Assembly (NCBI RefSeq): GCF_025175675.1
Contig: NZ_JANIOA010000027.1
Span: 1 to 62,529, forward strand
Direction of reading: 5' to 3'
Source of the DNA: Sedimenticola hydrogenitrophicus
GTDB taxonomy: Bacteria > Pseudomonadota > Gammaproteobacteria > Chromatiales > Chromatiaceae
DNA: 62,529 bases
This document shows, one piece after another, positions 1 through 8,817 of this stretch. Under the pieces are notes generated by a model. The model was not told the DNA's origin, did not search any database, and saw nothing but the letters and a program-made list of their open reading frames with translations. Each line of letters starts with the position of its first letter. The first letter of the stretch is position 1. The position numbers and the translations under genes were made by a program.

Positions 1-141
1 TTTATATCATCCAGTCGTTTACGCAGTTCCAGCAGAGTGGTGAACACGAAATGCTCTGTCCAGGCTGCATCACATCCGGGGTTGTGCCGGTGTGCGATGA
101 CAGAGATGTTTTTGAAACTGCTGTCCGGCTATTGAATTCAC
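1..141 (-). other. Open coding-like frame at left edge, no clear start
   Basis: Read on the minus strand, an open frame runs from just after a TAG at about 142-144 to the window edge. It gives a plausible protein-like sequence including NPGCDAAWTEHF and LLELRKRLDDI. No ATG occurs in it; a GTG lies before FTTLLELRK. It could be the start of a gene continuing left of the window, or a decayed remnant. The family is not recognised. Confidence 0.25.
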
Positions 142-148
142 TCGAGGC

Positions 149-1105
149 ATGGCGATGGTACCTCACGAACAGGAACAGCCTAGATTCGCTTACGCGGCGG
201 CAACGGAACGACAGGCGCTGTTGGCAACCAAGATGCTGCGCGGAATCCCACAGAAGGCCGATGACCGGTTGTTGGCAGCCACCTGGAATCTGACCAACTT
301 TGGCCTTCAGGAGCGGACGGATGATGATATCGCGCTCATGGCCGAGATCATTGGCTGGTTCGACCTGGTAGCGATTCAGGAGATTGCCGACTCACTTGCC
401 CACCTGCATCTGCTTCTAAGCCACCTGCCAGCCAGTTACCGCGTCATTCTCTCCGATATCGGCGGCAATGATGAGCGGGCGGGGTTCCTCTACGACAGCG
501 ACAAGCTCACCCGGCTGGAACTGGCTACCGAGGTGGCGGTGCCGCCGAGTGATCGGCACTATATCCGGCTGAAGGGGGTGTCCGGTGCCTTCGAGGGGTT
601 TGACCGCAATCCCTATGCAGTGGCATTTCGGGCCGGCGCACTGGAGTTTACTGCGGTTTGTGTTCATCTGTTTTTTGGCAGCCATGCCTATTATGACGAG
701 GACCGGCGTGCGCTGGAAGCTTATGCGCTCGCCCGCTGGGCCGACCAGCGCCACAAGGCAGCCGGGGCCTACTCCCAGAACATCCTGGTTTTGGGTGACA
801 TGAACCTGCCGATTCGGGACAACTCCAGCAATGTCTACACGGCATTGAAAGCCAAGCGTCTGATATTGCCGTAACATTCCACAGCCATGGGAAGTAACCT
901 TGCGGGTGACAAGGATTATGATCAGGTAGCTTTCCACGCCGGTGGCATGCAAGCGGCTTATCGGGGGCATTCGGGAGTATTCGATTTTGATCATGATCCT
1001 TTCTTTATCGATGCCTGGAATACAGGGCCGGACTATTTCAATCGGGCGGTGAAGTATCACATCGCGGATCACAGACCCTTGTGGGCGGAGTTTGAAGTAG
1101 CATAG
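149..1105 (+). pseudogene. Endonuclease/exonuclease/phosphatase family gene interrupted by an in-frame TAA
   Basis: One continuous reading frame encodes an EEP-superfamily (DNase I-like) metal-dependent phosphodiesterase. A TAA at 872-874 splits it, and the frame resumes without any shift. The first 241 codons carry the family's N-terminal blocks: ATWNLTNFG, the metal-binding Glu in VAIQEI, and LGDMNLP, the GDxN motif. The remaining ~77 codons carry DKDYDQVAFH and IADHRPLWAEF, the catalytic Asp-His block. A truncated product would lack the catalytic His, so the gene is probably inactive unless the stop is read through or is a sequencing error. The start at 149 is the first ATG in frame; ATG 155 is an alternative. 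A second EEP gene lies at 13228-13917. Confidence 0.75.
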
Positions 1106-1208
1106 GCCTGTATCGCGCTTTACCGGTATCGGCGCATCGACAAGGTGCATCAGGATGCGCTCGGCTGGACTAAGCTATACAGGGAGTGCAGACGATACGG
1201 AGGGTGTC

Positions 1209-1391
1209 ATGAGCGATCTACCGCACTTTACCCAGGCCGCCAGTGAGCTTACAAAACAGTACACCCAGGCGCTGGATCAGATTGCCCGGGAACTGGGCCG
1301 GCAGGGGACGCCCGAAGACCGGGTCGACTGGGAGCAGGTCAATCAGCGGATGGCCGAGTGGTGGAAACAACAGGGCTACCGGTTTCCCTGA
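1209..1391 (+). CDS. Small acidic hypothetical protein (60 aa)
   Basis: Starts at ATG 1209 behind a GGAGG-like ribosome site (about 1199-1203) and encodes 60 aa. The product is hydrophilic and probably helical, with no signal peptide or membrane segment. It contains LTKQYTQALDQIARELG and ends in WWKQQGYRFP. The good ribosome site and typical composition argue that it is real. It stands alone between the broken EEP gene and the RND operon. Family and function are not recognised. Confidence 0.5.
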   Translation: MSDLPHFTQAASELTKQYTQALDQIARELGRQGTPEDRVDWEQVNQRMAEWWKQQGYRFP

Positions 1392-1715
1392 CCGGTTTCC
1401 GCTCCATGTTCGCTGCCGGAGATGTCCATTCCAGGGAGACGCGGTTGCGTGGCCAGCGCGGCGGCGCGCGCCTGCCGCCAACGGGTAGGCTTTCCGAAGC
1501 CGTTGAGCCTGCAGGTTGCCGCACCTGTTTCCGGTCAAAAATGCCGAATATTGATGTAAAAAACACGGATTACTTTATTTCTGTCGAATCACGCCGCGAT
1601 TCCTCCTGGAAAGCGCTGCAGTTGCAGTACCCTTCCTGAACTGATTGACCCGCTTGATCCGGTGCCTTAGCCTAGGTCGGTTAATCCAAAATCCGAGTGA
1701 GAGGGTCTTTTTGCG
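1392..1715. other. Gene-free stretch upstream of the RND operon
   Basis: This 324-base gap separates the 60-aa gene from the efflux operon and must contain the operon's promoter. I see no clear hairpin terminator, operator palindrome or RNA gene in it. The ribosome site for the next gene is the GAGAGG around 1699-1704. Confidence 0.4.
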
Positions 1716-2807
1716 ATGCGTCGTTTTTCCTATTGGGGGTTGCTGGGAGGTCTGGCGGTGGTCCTTTTTGGCGCCGCCTATCACTTCCTCTACCAGGGTG
1801 GCAATCAGTGGATTGCATCACCTCCGCCGAAAGCCGTCAGCACACCCGTCGAAAAGGTTACCCGGGTTGAGGCCGCGCCCGTTTCGGTCGAAACGGTACT
1901 CGAATCCATTCATGCGGTCGCCACGCTGAGACCAAACGAGGCGGTTATTGTCGCGCCGGAGATTGCCGGGCGCATTGCGAGTCTGCCCTTCGACGAGGGC
2001 GACACGGTCGAGGCCGGTGCGGTACTGGTCGAACTTGATTCAACCATACTGCAGGCCGAACTGCGTAAGGCGCAGTCCGAACTGGCCCTCGCCAAAGCCA
2101 ACCAGAACCGCATCATGACGCTGGCAAAACAGGGGACCGGTACACTACGCGAGCGCGACGAGGCGGTGGCCGCCTACCAGTCGGCAACCGCGAACGTGGC
2201 GCTCGCCAGGGCAAGACTCGGCAAGTCAACGATTACCGCGTCATTGTCCGGCGTGGTCGGTGTACGCGCGGTCAGTGTCGGGGCCTATGTCAGTCCCGGT
2301 CATCATATCGTTGAACTCGTGGATATCGACCCGATCAAGGTGGATTTCCGGGTGCCCGAGCTCTCCCTTCCCGCGGTGCGGGTCGGGCAGTCGGTTCGCG
2401 TCACCGTCGACGCCGTGCCGGGACAGACTTTTGCTGGCGAAATCTACGTTATCGATCCCGTCGTTGATGCCAACGGCCGCGCCATTCGATTGCGCGCGCG
2501 CATCCCGAATCCTGACGGCCGGCTATCGCCGGGTTTGTTCGCCCGTGTACAGATCATTGTTGACCGGCGGGAAAATGCCTTGCTGATTCCGGAGTCGGCC
2601 GTCTTCGCCGACGGTCAGAAACGTTATATCTATCGGGTGGTCGATGGGCGCGCGGTACAAACCGAGATTGAGCTGGGGCAGCGGTTGCCGGGCAGGGTGG
2701 AAGTACAGCGCGGGTTGGCAAGCGATGCGGTCGTTGTCACCGCCGGTCACCAACAGATCAGGGATGCAAGCCGCATAACGATCACTGCAGCTCGCGCAGG
2801 AACCTGA
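1716..2807 (+). CDS. RND efflux periplasmic adaptor (membrane fusion protein)
   Basis: The 363-aa adaptor links the inner-membrane RND pump encoded next to it with an outer-membrane channel. Residues ~7-26 form an uncleaved anchor or signal segment. A lipoyl-like half-motif follows (APEIAGRIASLPFDEGDTV, about 82-100), then an alpha-hairpin rich in Ala/Gln/Glu (~110-165) and the second lipoyl half (ASLSGVVGVRAVSVGAYV). The beta-barrel and membrane-proximal domains include DPVVDANGRAIRLRARIPN and end near residue 350. The pump gene starts 1 bp after its stop, so the two are co-transcribed. No tolC homologue or regulator is adjacent. The substrate cannot be inferred. Confidence 0.93.
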   Translation: MRRFSYWGLLGGLAVVLFGAAYHFLYQGGNQWIASPPPKAVSTPVEKVTRVEAAPVSVETVLESIHAVATLRPNEAVIVAPEIAGRIASLPFDEGDTVEAGAVLVELDSTILQAELRKAQSELALAKANQNRIMTLAKQGTGTLRERDEAVAAYQSATANVALARARLGKSTITASLSGVVGVRAVSVGAYVSPGHHIVELVDIDPIKVDFRVPELSLPAVRVGQSVRVTVDAVPGQTFAGEIYVIDPVVDANGRAIRLRARIPNPDGRLSPGLFARVQIIVDRRENALLIPESAVFADGQKRYIYRVVDGRAVQTEIELGQRLPGRVEVQRGLASDAVVVTAGHQQIRDASRITITAARAGT

Positions 2808-2808
2808 A

Positions 2809-5800
2809 ATGGGGTCCTTTGAATTCTTCATTCGCCGGCCCGTCTTCGCGACGGTCGTGAGCCTGATCATTGTTTTGATTGGCATCGTCTCCTATTCGAA
2901 GCTCACGGTCCGGGAATATCCCAATATCGACGAACCCATCGTCTCCGTCCGGACCAACTATCTGGGTGCCAGTGCCGAGATCATCGAGAGCCAGGTGACC
3001 CAGGTTCTGGAAAGCTCCATCGCCGGCATCGAAGGCATTGATACGTTGACTTCGAGCAGCAAGCCGGAGGAGAGCCGGATCACGGTGCGCTTTCGCTTGA
3101 GCACCGACCCGGATGTGGCCGCCAGCGACGTGCGCGACCGCGTGGCGCGCGTGCGTGGACGGCTGCCCGCAGAGATTGAAGAGCCGGTGATCGCCAAGGT
3201 GGAAGCGGATGCCCAAGCGATTGTGTACATCGCCTTTACCAGCGATCGCCATGAAACGATCGAGATCTCCGACTATGCCGATCGCTATGTGCGTGACCGT
3301 CTGCAGAATATCCCCGGTGTTGCCGAAGTACGCATCTTTGGTGAACGGCGTTATGCCATGCGCATCTGGCTCGACCGTGCCCGACTGGCCGCCTATGACC
3401 TGACGGTGTCGGACATCGAAAATGCCCTGCGCGAGCAGAATGTGGAGGTGCCTTCGGGGCGGATCGAGAGCCTGGACCGCGAGTTCACGGTGCTGTCGCG
3501 CACCGGGCTGGTCACGCCGGCACAGTTCGAACGCATCATCATCAAGGACGCGGGCGGCTTTCCGGTACGTCTGCGTGATGTGTCGAAGATTGCACTCGGT
3601 CCCCAGGACGAGCGGCGTATTACCCGGTTCAATGGCAACCGCGCTGTTATCCTCGGCATTGTCAAGCAGGCGACAGCCAATCCACTCGACGTCTCCCGGG
3701 CCATGCACAAGGTCCTGCCCGAACTGACCGATGAACTGCCCCAGGGCATGAGCGCCACCATCGCCTACGACAAATCCATCTTTATCGATCGTTCGATTGC
3801 GGCCGTCTATACCACGATTGCCGAGGCGGTGGCGCTGGTGGTTATCTTCATCTTTATCTTTTTGCGCACGGTGCGGGCGACCATCATCCCGCTCGTCACC
3901 ATTCCGGTTTCGTTGATCGGCGCCTTCGCGCTGATGGAACTGTTGGGTTTTTCCATCAATTCATTGACGCTCCTGGCGATGGTGCTGGCCATCGGACTCG
4001 TGGTCGACGATGCGATCGTGGTACTGGAAAATATCCACCGCCATATCGAGGCGGGTATGAAGCCGTTCCGTGCGGCAATCGTCGGCATCGGTGAGATCTC
4101 CAGTGCGGTCGTCGCCATGACCCTGACGCTTGCCGCGGTCTATATGCCGGTTGCCTTCGCGCCCGGACGGACCGGCAAGCTGTTTGCGGAGTTTGCCCTG
4201 ACCCTGGCCGGTGCGGTCCTGGTCTCCGGCCTTGTCGCGCTGACCCTCAGTCCAATGATGTGCTCCCGCCTGTTGCGCGATCACGAAAGGCACGGCCGTC
4301 TGTACAATTATTTCGAGCGTCTCATCGTGGGTCTCAATAGCGGCTACAACAGGACCCTTGCCGCCACACTGCGCATGCGTCCGCTGGTTGTGGTCATCGC
4401 CTTGTTTGCCGCGGGTGCGGGCTATTTTCTTCTCACGGAATTGAAGTCGGAACTGGCACCGATCGAGGATCGCGGCGTGCTGTTTACCGCCGGCCAGGCG
4501 CCCGAAGGCTCCACCATCGATTTCACCGGCCGTTACGTCGAGGATTTCGAGACCCTGCTACGGGAGATCCCGGAGGTGCAGCACGCCTTTGTGATCATCG
4601 GTTCGCGCGCGGTGACCGAATTGATATCGTTCTCGCAACTGATTCCGTGGGAACAGCGCGAGCGCACCCAGATGGAGATCCTGAGCGAGCTTCAGCCAAA
4701 ACTCCGCGATGTCACCGGGGTTCGCGCATTTGGCAACAATCCCGGTTCGTTCGGCCAGAGCGCGCGCAACAAGCCGATCGAGTTTGTCATCCAGACTCCC
4801 GAGAGCTATCAAAAGCTGGATCAGTACCTGGCGCTCATCCTGGCCGAGGCCGAGCAGTACCCCGGCCTCATCAACCTCGACAGTGACCTGCGGCTCAACA
4901 AACCACAGATCGACGTGGAGGTGGATCGCGAACGCGTCGCCGACATGGGTGCCGGCGTGCTGACCGTGGGCAGAACGCTCGAAACCCTGCTGGGCGGGCG
5001 GCAGGTGACGCGCTTCAATCAGAACGGCGAACAATACGATGTCATCGTTCAGGTTGCCGCGGACGACCGGCGCACACCGGGTGATCTCAACGACATCTAT
5101 GTTCGCGGCAGTGGTGGGACCATGGTGCAACTTTCGAACCTGGTGAAGATGCACGAGAGTGTCGCGCCCAAGGAGTTGAACCGTTTCAACCAGTTCCGCT
5201 CGGCGACCATCACCGGCAATATCGCTCCGGGTTATTCACTGGGCGAGGGGCTCGATTTCCTTGAAGCGGCGGCCGGGCGCGTGTTGCCGCCGACGGTACG
5301 TTACGATTTCGCCGGCGAATCGCGTGAATTCAAGGAAGCGGGCAGCAGCCTGCTGTTTGTCTTCGTGCTCGCGCTCGGGTTCATCTTTCTTGTCCTGGCG
5401 GCGCAGTTCGAGAGCTTTGTCGACCCGCTTATCATCATGCTGACGGTGCCGCTGACCATGACGGGCGCGCTGCTGGCGCTCAACCTCAGCGGGGGGACGT
5501 TGAACATCTACAGCGAGATCGGCCTGGTCACCCTGATCGGTCTGATCAGCAAGCACGGCATCCTGATTGTCGAGTTCGCCAATACGCTACAGGCCCAGGG
5601 CAAGCCGCTCCGGGACGCGGTGATTGAAGCGGCTGGCCTGCGTCTGCGGCCGATCCTGATGACGACGTCCGCCATGGTGGCGGGTGCGTTGCCCCTCGCC
5701 CTGGCCACCGGTACGGGCGCGGAGAGCCGGCAGGAGATCGGTTGGGTGATTGTGGGTGGCATGACATTCGGCACCTTCCTGACCCTGTTTGTGTTGCCGA

Positions 5801-5892
5801 CCGCTTACACCCTGCTGGCCAAGGACCTCTCCAGGACCAAAGCCGTTGGCGAGCTGGCGGTGGATCTGCCGAAGACAACCGGGCAAGCATAG
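2809..5892 (+). CDS. RND efflux pump, HAE1/AcrB-like inner-membrane permease
   Basis: This 1027-aa proton-driven exporter has the standard RND length and layout. TM1 is near residues 10-30, a large periplasmic loop follows, then TMs 2-6, a second loop, and TMs 7-12. The proton-relay pair is present in TM4 (GLVVDDAIVVLENIH, Asp400-Asp401, equivalent to AcrB Asp407/408). The matching Lys lies in TM10 (LISKHGILIVEFAN, Lys915, equivalent to AcrB Lys940). It overlaps no other gene and follows its adaptor by 1 bp. The C-terminus ends soon after TM12, as is usual. Drug, solvent or metabolite export is possible; the substrate is unknown. Confidence 0.95.
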   Translation: MGSFEFFIRRPVFATVVSLIIVLIGIVSYSKLTVREYPNIDEPIVSVRTNYLGASAEIIESQVTQVLESSIAGIEGIDTLTSSSKPEESRITVRFRLSTDPDVAASDVRDRVARVRGRLPAEIEEPVIAKVEADAQAIVYIAFTSDRHETIEISDYADRYVRDRLQNIPGVAEVRIFGERRYAMRIWLDRARLAAYDLTVSDIENALREQNVEVPSGRIESLDREFTVLSRTGLVTPAQFERIIIKDAGGFPVRLRDVSKIALGPQDERRITRFNGNRAVILGIVKQATANPLDVSRAMHKVLPELTDELPQGMSATIAYDKSIFIDRSIAAVYTTIAEAVALVVIFIFIFLRTVRATIIPLVTIPVSLIGAFALMELLGFSINSLTLLAMVLAIGLVVDDAIVVLENIHRHIEAGMKPFRAAIVGIGEISSAVVAMTLTLAAVYMPVAFAPGRTGKLFAEFALTLAGAVLVSGLVALTLSPMMCSRLLRDHERHGRLYNYFERLIVGLNSGYNRTLAATLRMRPLVVVIALFAAGAGYFLLTELKSELAPIEDRGVLFTAGQAPEGSTIDFTGRYVEDFETLLREIPEVQHAFVIIGSRAVTELISFSQLIPWEQRERTQMEILSELQPKLRDVTGVRAFGNNPGSFGQSARNKPIEFVIQTPESYQKLDQYLALILAEAEQYPGLINLDSDLRLNKPQIDVEVDRERVADMGAGVLTVGRTLETLLGGRQVTRFNQNGEQYDVIVQVAADDRRTPGDLNDIYVRGSGGTMVQLSNLVKMHESVAPKELNRFNQFRSATITGNIAPGYSLGEGLDFLEAAAGRVLPPTVRYDFAGESREFKEAGSSLLFVFVLALGFIFLVLAAQFESFVDPLIIMLTVPLTMTGALLALNLSGGTLNIYSEIGLVTLIGLISKHGILIVEFANTLQAQGKPLRDAVIEAAGLRLRPILMTTSAMVAGALPLALATGTGAESRQEIGWVIVGGMTFGTFLTLFVLPTAYTLLAKDLSRTKAVGELAVDLPKTTGQA

Positions 5893-6113
5893 CGGCGAGC
5901 GTCAAGCGGAATTCCCGGCAGCGGAATCAAACATTTTCCTCCAATCTCCTGTTGACACGGCTCCCGGACAGCGGTGAAACTGGGCGCATGAAAACCCATC
6001 TCCTACGCAAACCGGAATACCTGGTCGCATGGCGTCTACCGCGACGTGCTGTGCCCTGTGCGCCGGTCAGTGTGAGGTGATTTTGCATTAAATAGCGTTA
6101 TACCCGACACTGA

Positions 6114-6151
6114 AAAGGCCGCAGGTTCCGACGAATCTGCGGCCTTTTTTT
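6114..6151 (+). terminator. Rho-independent terminator
   Basis: An 11-bp GC-rich stem (AAAGGCCGCAG paired with CTGCGGCCTTT) closes a 12-nt loop and runs into a T-tract. It lies between the RND operon and the EamA transporter gene and should end the RND transcript. Confidence 0.85.
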
Positions 6152-6178
6152 ACCGCCCCAAAAAAAGGAGATGGGACC

Positions 6179-7087
6179 ATGTCAGTACCGATGGCGTACC
6201 TCGGCGTTATCGTGATCTGGACCACCACCCCGCTGGCGATTCAGTGGAGTGGCGACGGACCGGGTTTCCTGTTTGGCGTCGCCAGCCGCATGAGTATCGC
6301 GGCGGTGGTGGCGCTGATCATGGTCGCCCTGCTCGGCTATGGCATGCGCTGGGACAGGCCGGCACGACGCGCCTATGTCGCCGCCGGTCTGGGTATCTAT
6401 CTCGCCATGCTCTGCGTCTACTGGTCGGCGCAGCAGATTCCGTCCGGCTGGATCTCGGTCATCTTCGGCCTGTCACCCTTGATCACCAGCCTGTTCGCCT
6501 ATCTGTGGCAGGGGGAGCGGGGTGTCTCCCCCGCCCAGGTGGGCGGCATGCTGCTCGGTGTCCTCGGTCTGGCGGTGATGTTCGGCAGCAGCCTGGACAT
6601 GGCCAGTAGCGTGGCCTACGGCATGCTGGCGATCCTGTTCGGGGTCACCTTTCACTCGGCCAGCGGCGTGATCGTCAAGCAGATCAATGCCGACATCCCG
6701 GCCATCGTGCAGACCGCCGGCGGTCTGCTGGTGGCGACGCCGCTGTTCGATCTGACCTGGTATCTGTTCGATGGGGTCTGGCCGGTCAGCCTGCCGTTCA
6801 AGGCCGCGCTGTCGATCCTCTATCTGGCCACCTTCGGTTCGGTACTGGGTTTCGCGCTCTACTTCTTCGTACTGAAGCGCCTGGCGGCCACCCAGGTGGC
6901 GCTGATCACCCTGATCACCCCGGTCGGGGCGTTGCAGCTCGGCCATCTGGTCCAGAATGAACCGCTGTCCCTGACCATCATCGTTGGCACCGCGTTGATC
7001 CTGTGCGGCCTGGCCCTGTTCCAGTTCGGTGCCGTGCGCCTGGCGCGGCTGCAACGGCTACAACTCGCCGCCGGCGAGGAGGGGTGA
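6179..7087 (+). CDS. DMT-superfamily EamA transporter
   Basis: The 302-aa inner-membrane protein has about ten hydrophobic helices arranged as two EamA repeats (roughly residues 5-137 and 147-290). The N-terminal WTTTPLAIQWS and the second repeat's GSVLGFALYFFVLKRLAA are typical of the family. A strong AGGAG ribosome site lies just upstream (about 6166-6170). It is preceded by a terminator and followed by a convergent gene, so it is probably monocistronic. EamA proteins export amino acids, metabolites or cofactors; the substrate cannot be told from sequence. Confidence 0.9.
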   Translation: MSVPMAYLGVIVIWTTTPLAIQWSGDGPGFLFGVASRMSIAAVVALIMVALLGYGMRWDRPARRAYVAAGLGIYLAMLCVYWSAQQIPSGWISVIFGLSPLITSLFAYLWQGERGVSPAQVGGMLLGVLGLAVMFGSSLDMASSVAYGMLAILFGVTFHSASGVIVKQINADIPAIVQTAGGLLVATPLFDLTWYLFDGVWPVSLPFKAALSILYLATFGSVLGFALYFFVLKRLAATQVALITLITPVGALQLGHLVQNEPLSLTIIVGTALILCGLALFQFGAVRLARLQRLQLAAGEEG

Positions 7088-7145
7088 TGCGCATGTCGGG
7101 GTGGGCCGGCTGCAAGCACGTTGGGTTGTGGTGTTATCGGCAACG

Positions 7146-8777
7146 TCAGGGGCTGTGCTGCGTTTGTCCAAGCCGTTGCAGCACGGCCGTACGTAGATCG
7201 TCGAGCCGTATATAATCCCGGGATCGCGCCGGGAGCGGGGCGTCCCGTGGCAGCAGACTGAAGCAATGGGTCTCATCGGGTGTGGCACCCGCATGCGAAC
7301 CGCCCTCGGTGGCGAAGGTGATCGGCGTTGCCCCCTGGTGCCAGCCCAGCAGGATGACATCCCCCGCATCGGGATGCCGGCACAGGCTTATCAGGTCCTG
7401 TTCGAGCTCGCCGAGAAAGGGATGGTCGGCGCCAAACAGTTCGGCAGCCTGTCCCGGCAGCGTAAACTCGGCCGTTGCTGTCCAGGCATGGATCCGCTGC
7501 GAATCCTCCGCAATCAGGGTGACCGGCACCTGATGACGTCGGGCCAGATCACGGGCCACCTGGCGGCGCTGGTCGATATCCAGTTTATCGGGCGCGTAGA
7601 CCTGTCCGACCGGACCCAGTGCCGCCACCTGCGCGGTTTCCTCCCCTTCCGGTTCCGCGGCCAGGCCGGCCACGGCGAACAGACGCTGGAAGCGGTGGCC
7701 GCCCAACAGGCGGACCCGTTGGGTCTGGATGCCGTTCGGCGACGTTGCCCGCGAACGGGTGGATACGCTTTGCAGGCGGGAGAAGACCTCCGCCACGGCG
7801 GTTTCGATACCGCCCTCCTGCAGGTATTTGTAGGGTAGGGCCGCGTGTTGGCCGTGATCCGAGTAGACCCAGACCTGATAGCGGCGCCTGGGCGCGTGCC
7901 GGGTCGCACGCCAGAGCCGGGCGATGGCATCGTCGATGCCTTTGAGCGTCCAGTGGGCGAACAGGGAATCCGGTCCGCGGCGATGCGCCTGCTCGTCGTA
8001 GCCGAGAAAATTGATATGGATGATGGGCAGGCCCCGGTTGATATCGATCTTGCCACCGATGACGCACAGCTCGCGCAACAGGATGGAGATGGCGACGCGG
8101 GCGGGGATGAATTTAAGCTCCTTGATAAAGTCGTGTCCGTGTGAAATGCCGCGCATGAAATCCATCAGTGCCAGGAGCAGTTCCAACCCCAGGAGCACGC
8201 CGATACGGAGAAAGCTGTAGAAATTGCTGATCAGGAATACCAGCAGCGCAAGGGGGTTGGCGGTGCGCAGCGCCGGACCCCAGCCCAGCGATGCGGGGCA
8301 GAAATGCGCCTCCGCCGCGCCACCGGTGAAGTTGTCGGCATAGGCGCTGCCGCCGGCCAGCAAGGCCGCGTTGCCACTTTGCCGCAGGCGGCTTTCCACC
8401 CGGCTAGCGGCATCGGGTTCGTACATGCGGATGATCTTCCCGCTCTCCTGATCCCTGAATGAAAAGGCCGGGACCGCGGTCTTTACGCCATAGAAGAGTT
8501 CCGCCTGAGCGGCCGGTGTGGCTGCGGGGAGACCGGAATACTGGGAGTGAAGACGATACTGTTCCCGCCTGAGCAAGCGCCTGAGAAAGGGCATTTCACC
8601 CTTCTTCAGCGCCTGCCTGAGCTGCGGCTCGGAGAGCCCGTCGACCTGGATCAGCACCACCCCTGGCCGGCTAGCGGGGCCCTCGGAGACCGGCAGCCGG
8701 AACAGACGGGTCAGCCAGTGGCTGCGGTTGAGGTAACGCCGGATGCCCCGCAGCAGCGTGTTGATTCGCGCCATCAT
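7146..8777 (-). CDS. Alkaline-phosphatase-superfamily phosphodiesterase, membrane-associated
   Basis: This 543-aa protein has type I phosphodiesterase/nucleotide pyrophosphatase motifs. VLIQVDGLS (about 41-49) gives the first metal-binding Asp, and SGLPAATPAAQ contains the likely Thr nucleophile. HINFLGYDEQAHRRG and VYSDHGQ supply further Asp/His metal ligands. GGSHAGATPDETHCF near the C-terminus fits the last block. Two adjacent hydrophobic helices (about 183-215) interrupt the catalytic domain, so it is probably a membrane protein. Either of two adjacent ATGs (8777, 8774) may be the start. It is the last gene of a five-gene minus-strand cluster, 40 bp after the glycosyltransferase. A glycolipid or phospholipid substrate is plausible but inferred only from neighbours. 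Confidence 0.8.
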   Translation of the reverse strand: MMARINTLLRGIRRYLNRSHWLTRLFRLPVSEGPASRPGVVLIQVDGLSEPQLRQALKKGEMPFLRRLLRREQYRLHSQYSGLPAATPAAQAELFYGVKTAVPAFSFRDQESGKIIRMYEPDAASRVESRLRQSGNAALLAGGSAYADNFTGGAAEAHFCPASLGWGPALRTANPLALLVFLISNFYSFLRIGVLLGLELLLALMDFMRGISHGHDFIKELKFIPARVAISILLRELCVIGGKIDINRGLPIIHINFLGYDEQAHRRGPDSLFAHWTLKGIDDAIARLWRATRHAPRRRYQVWVYSDHGQHAALPYKYLQEGGIETAVAEVFSRLQSVSTRSRATSPNGIQTQRVRLLGGHRFQRLFAVAGLAAEPEGEETAQVAALGPVGQVYAPDKLDIDQRRQVARDLARRHQVPVTLIAEDSQRIHAWTATAEFTLPGQAAELFGADHPFLGELEQDLISLCRHPDAGDVILLGWHQGATPITFATEGGSHAGATPDETHCFSLLPRDAPLPARSRDYIRLDDLRTAVLQRLGQTQHSP

Positions 8778-8817
8778 GGGGGCGCCCGGTTACAGCGGCG
8801 TGGCGGCGGCAGCGGCA

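Noticed and set aside
2782-3708. Minus-strand open frame opposite the RND genes
   Set aside because: Antisense to the RND pump gene; His-rich, with no motif or ribosome site.
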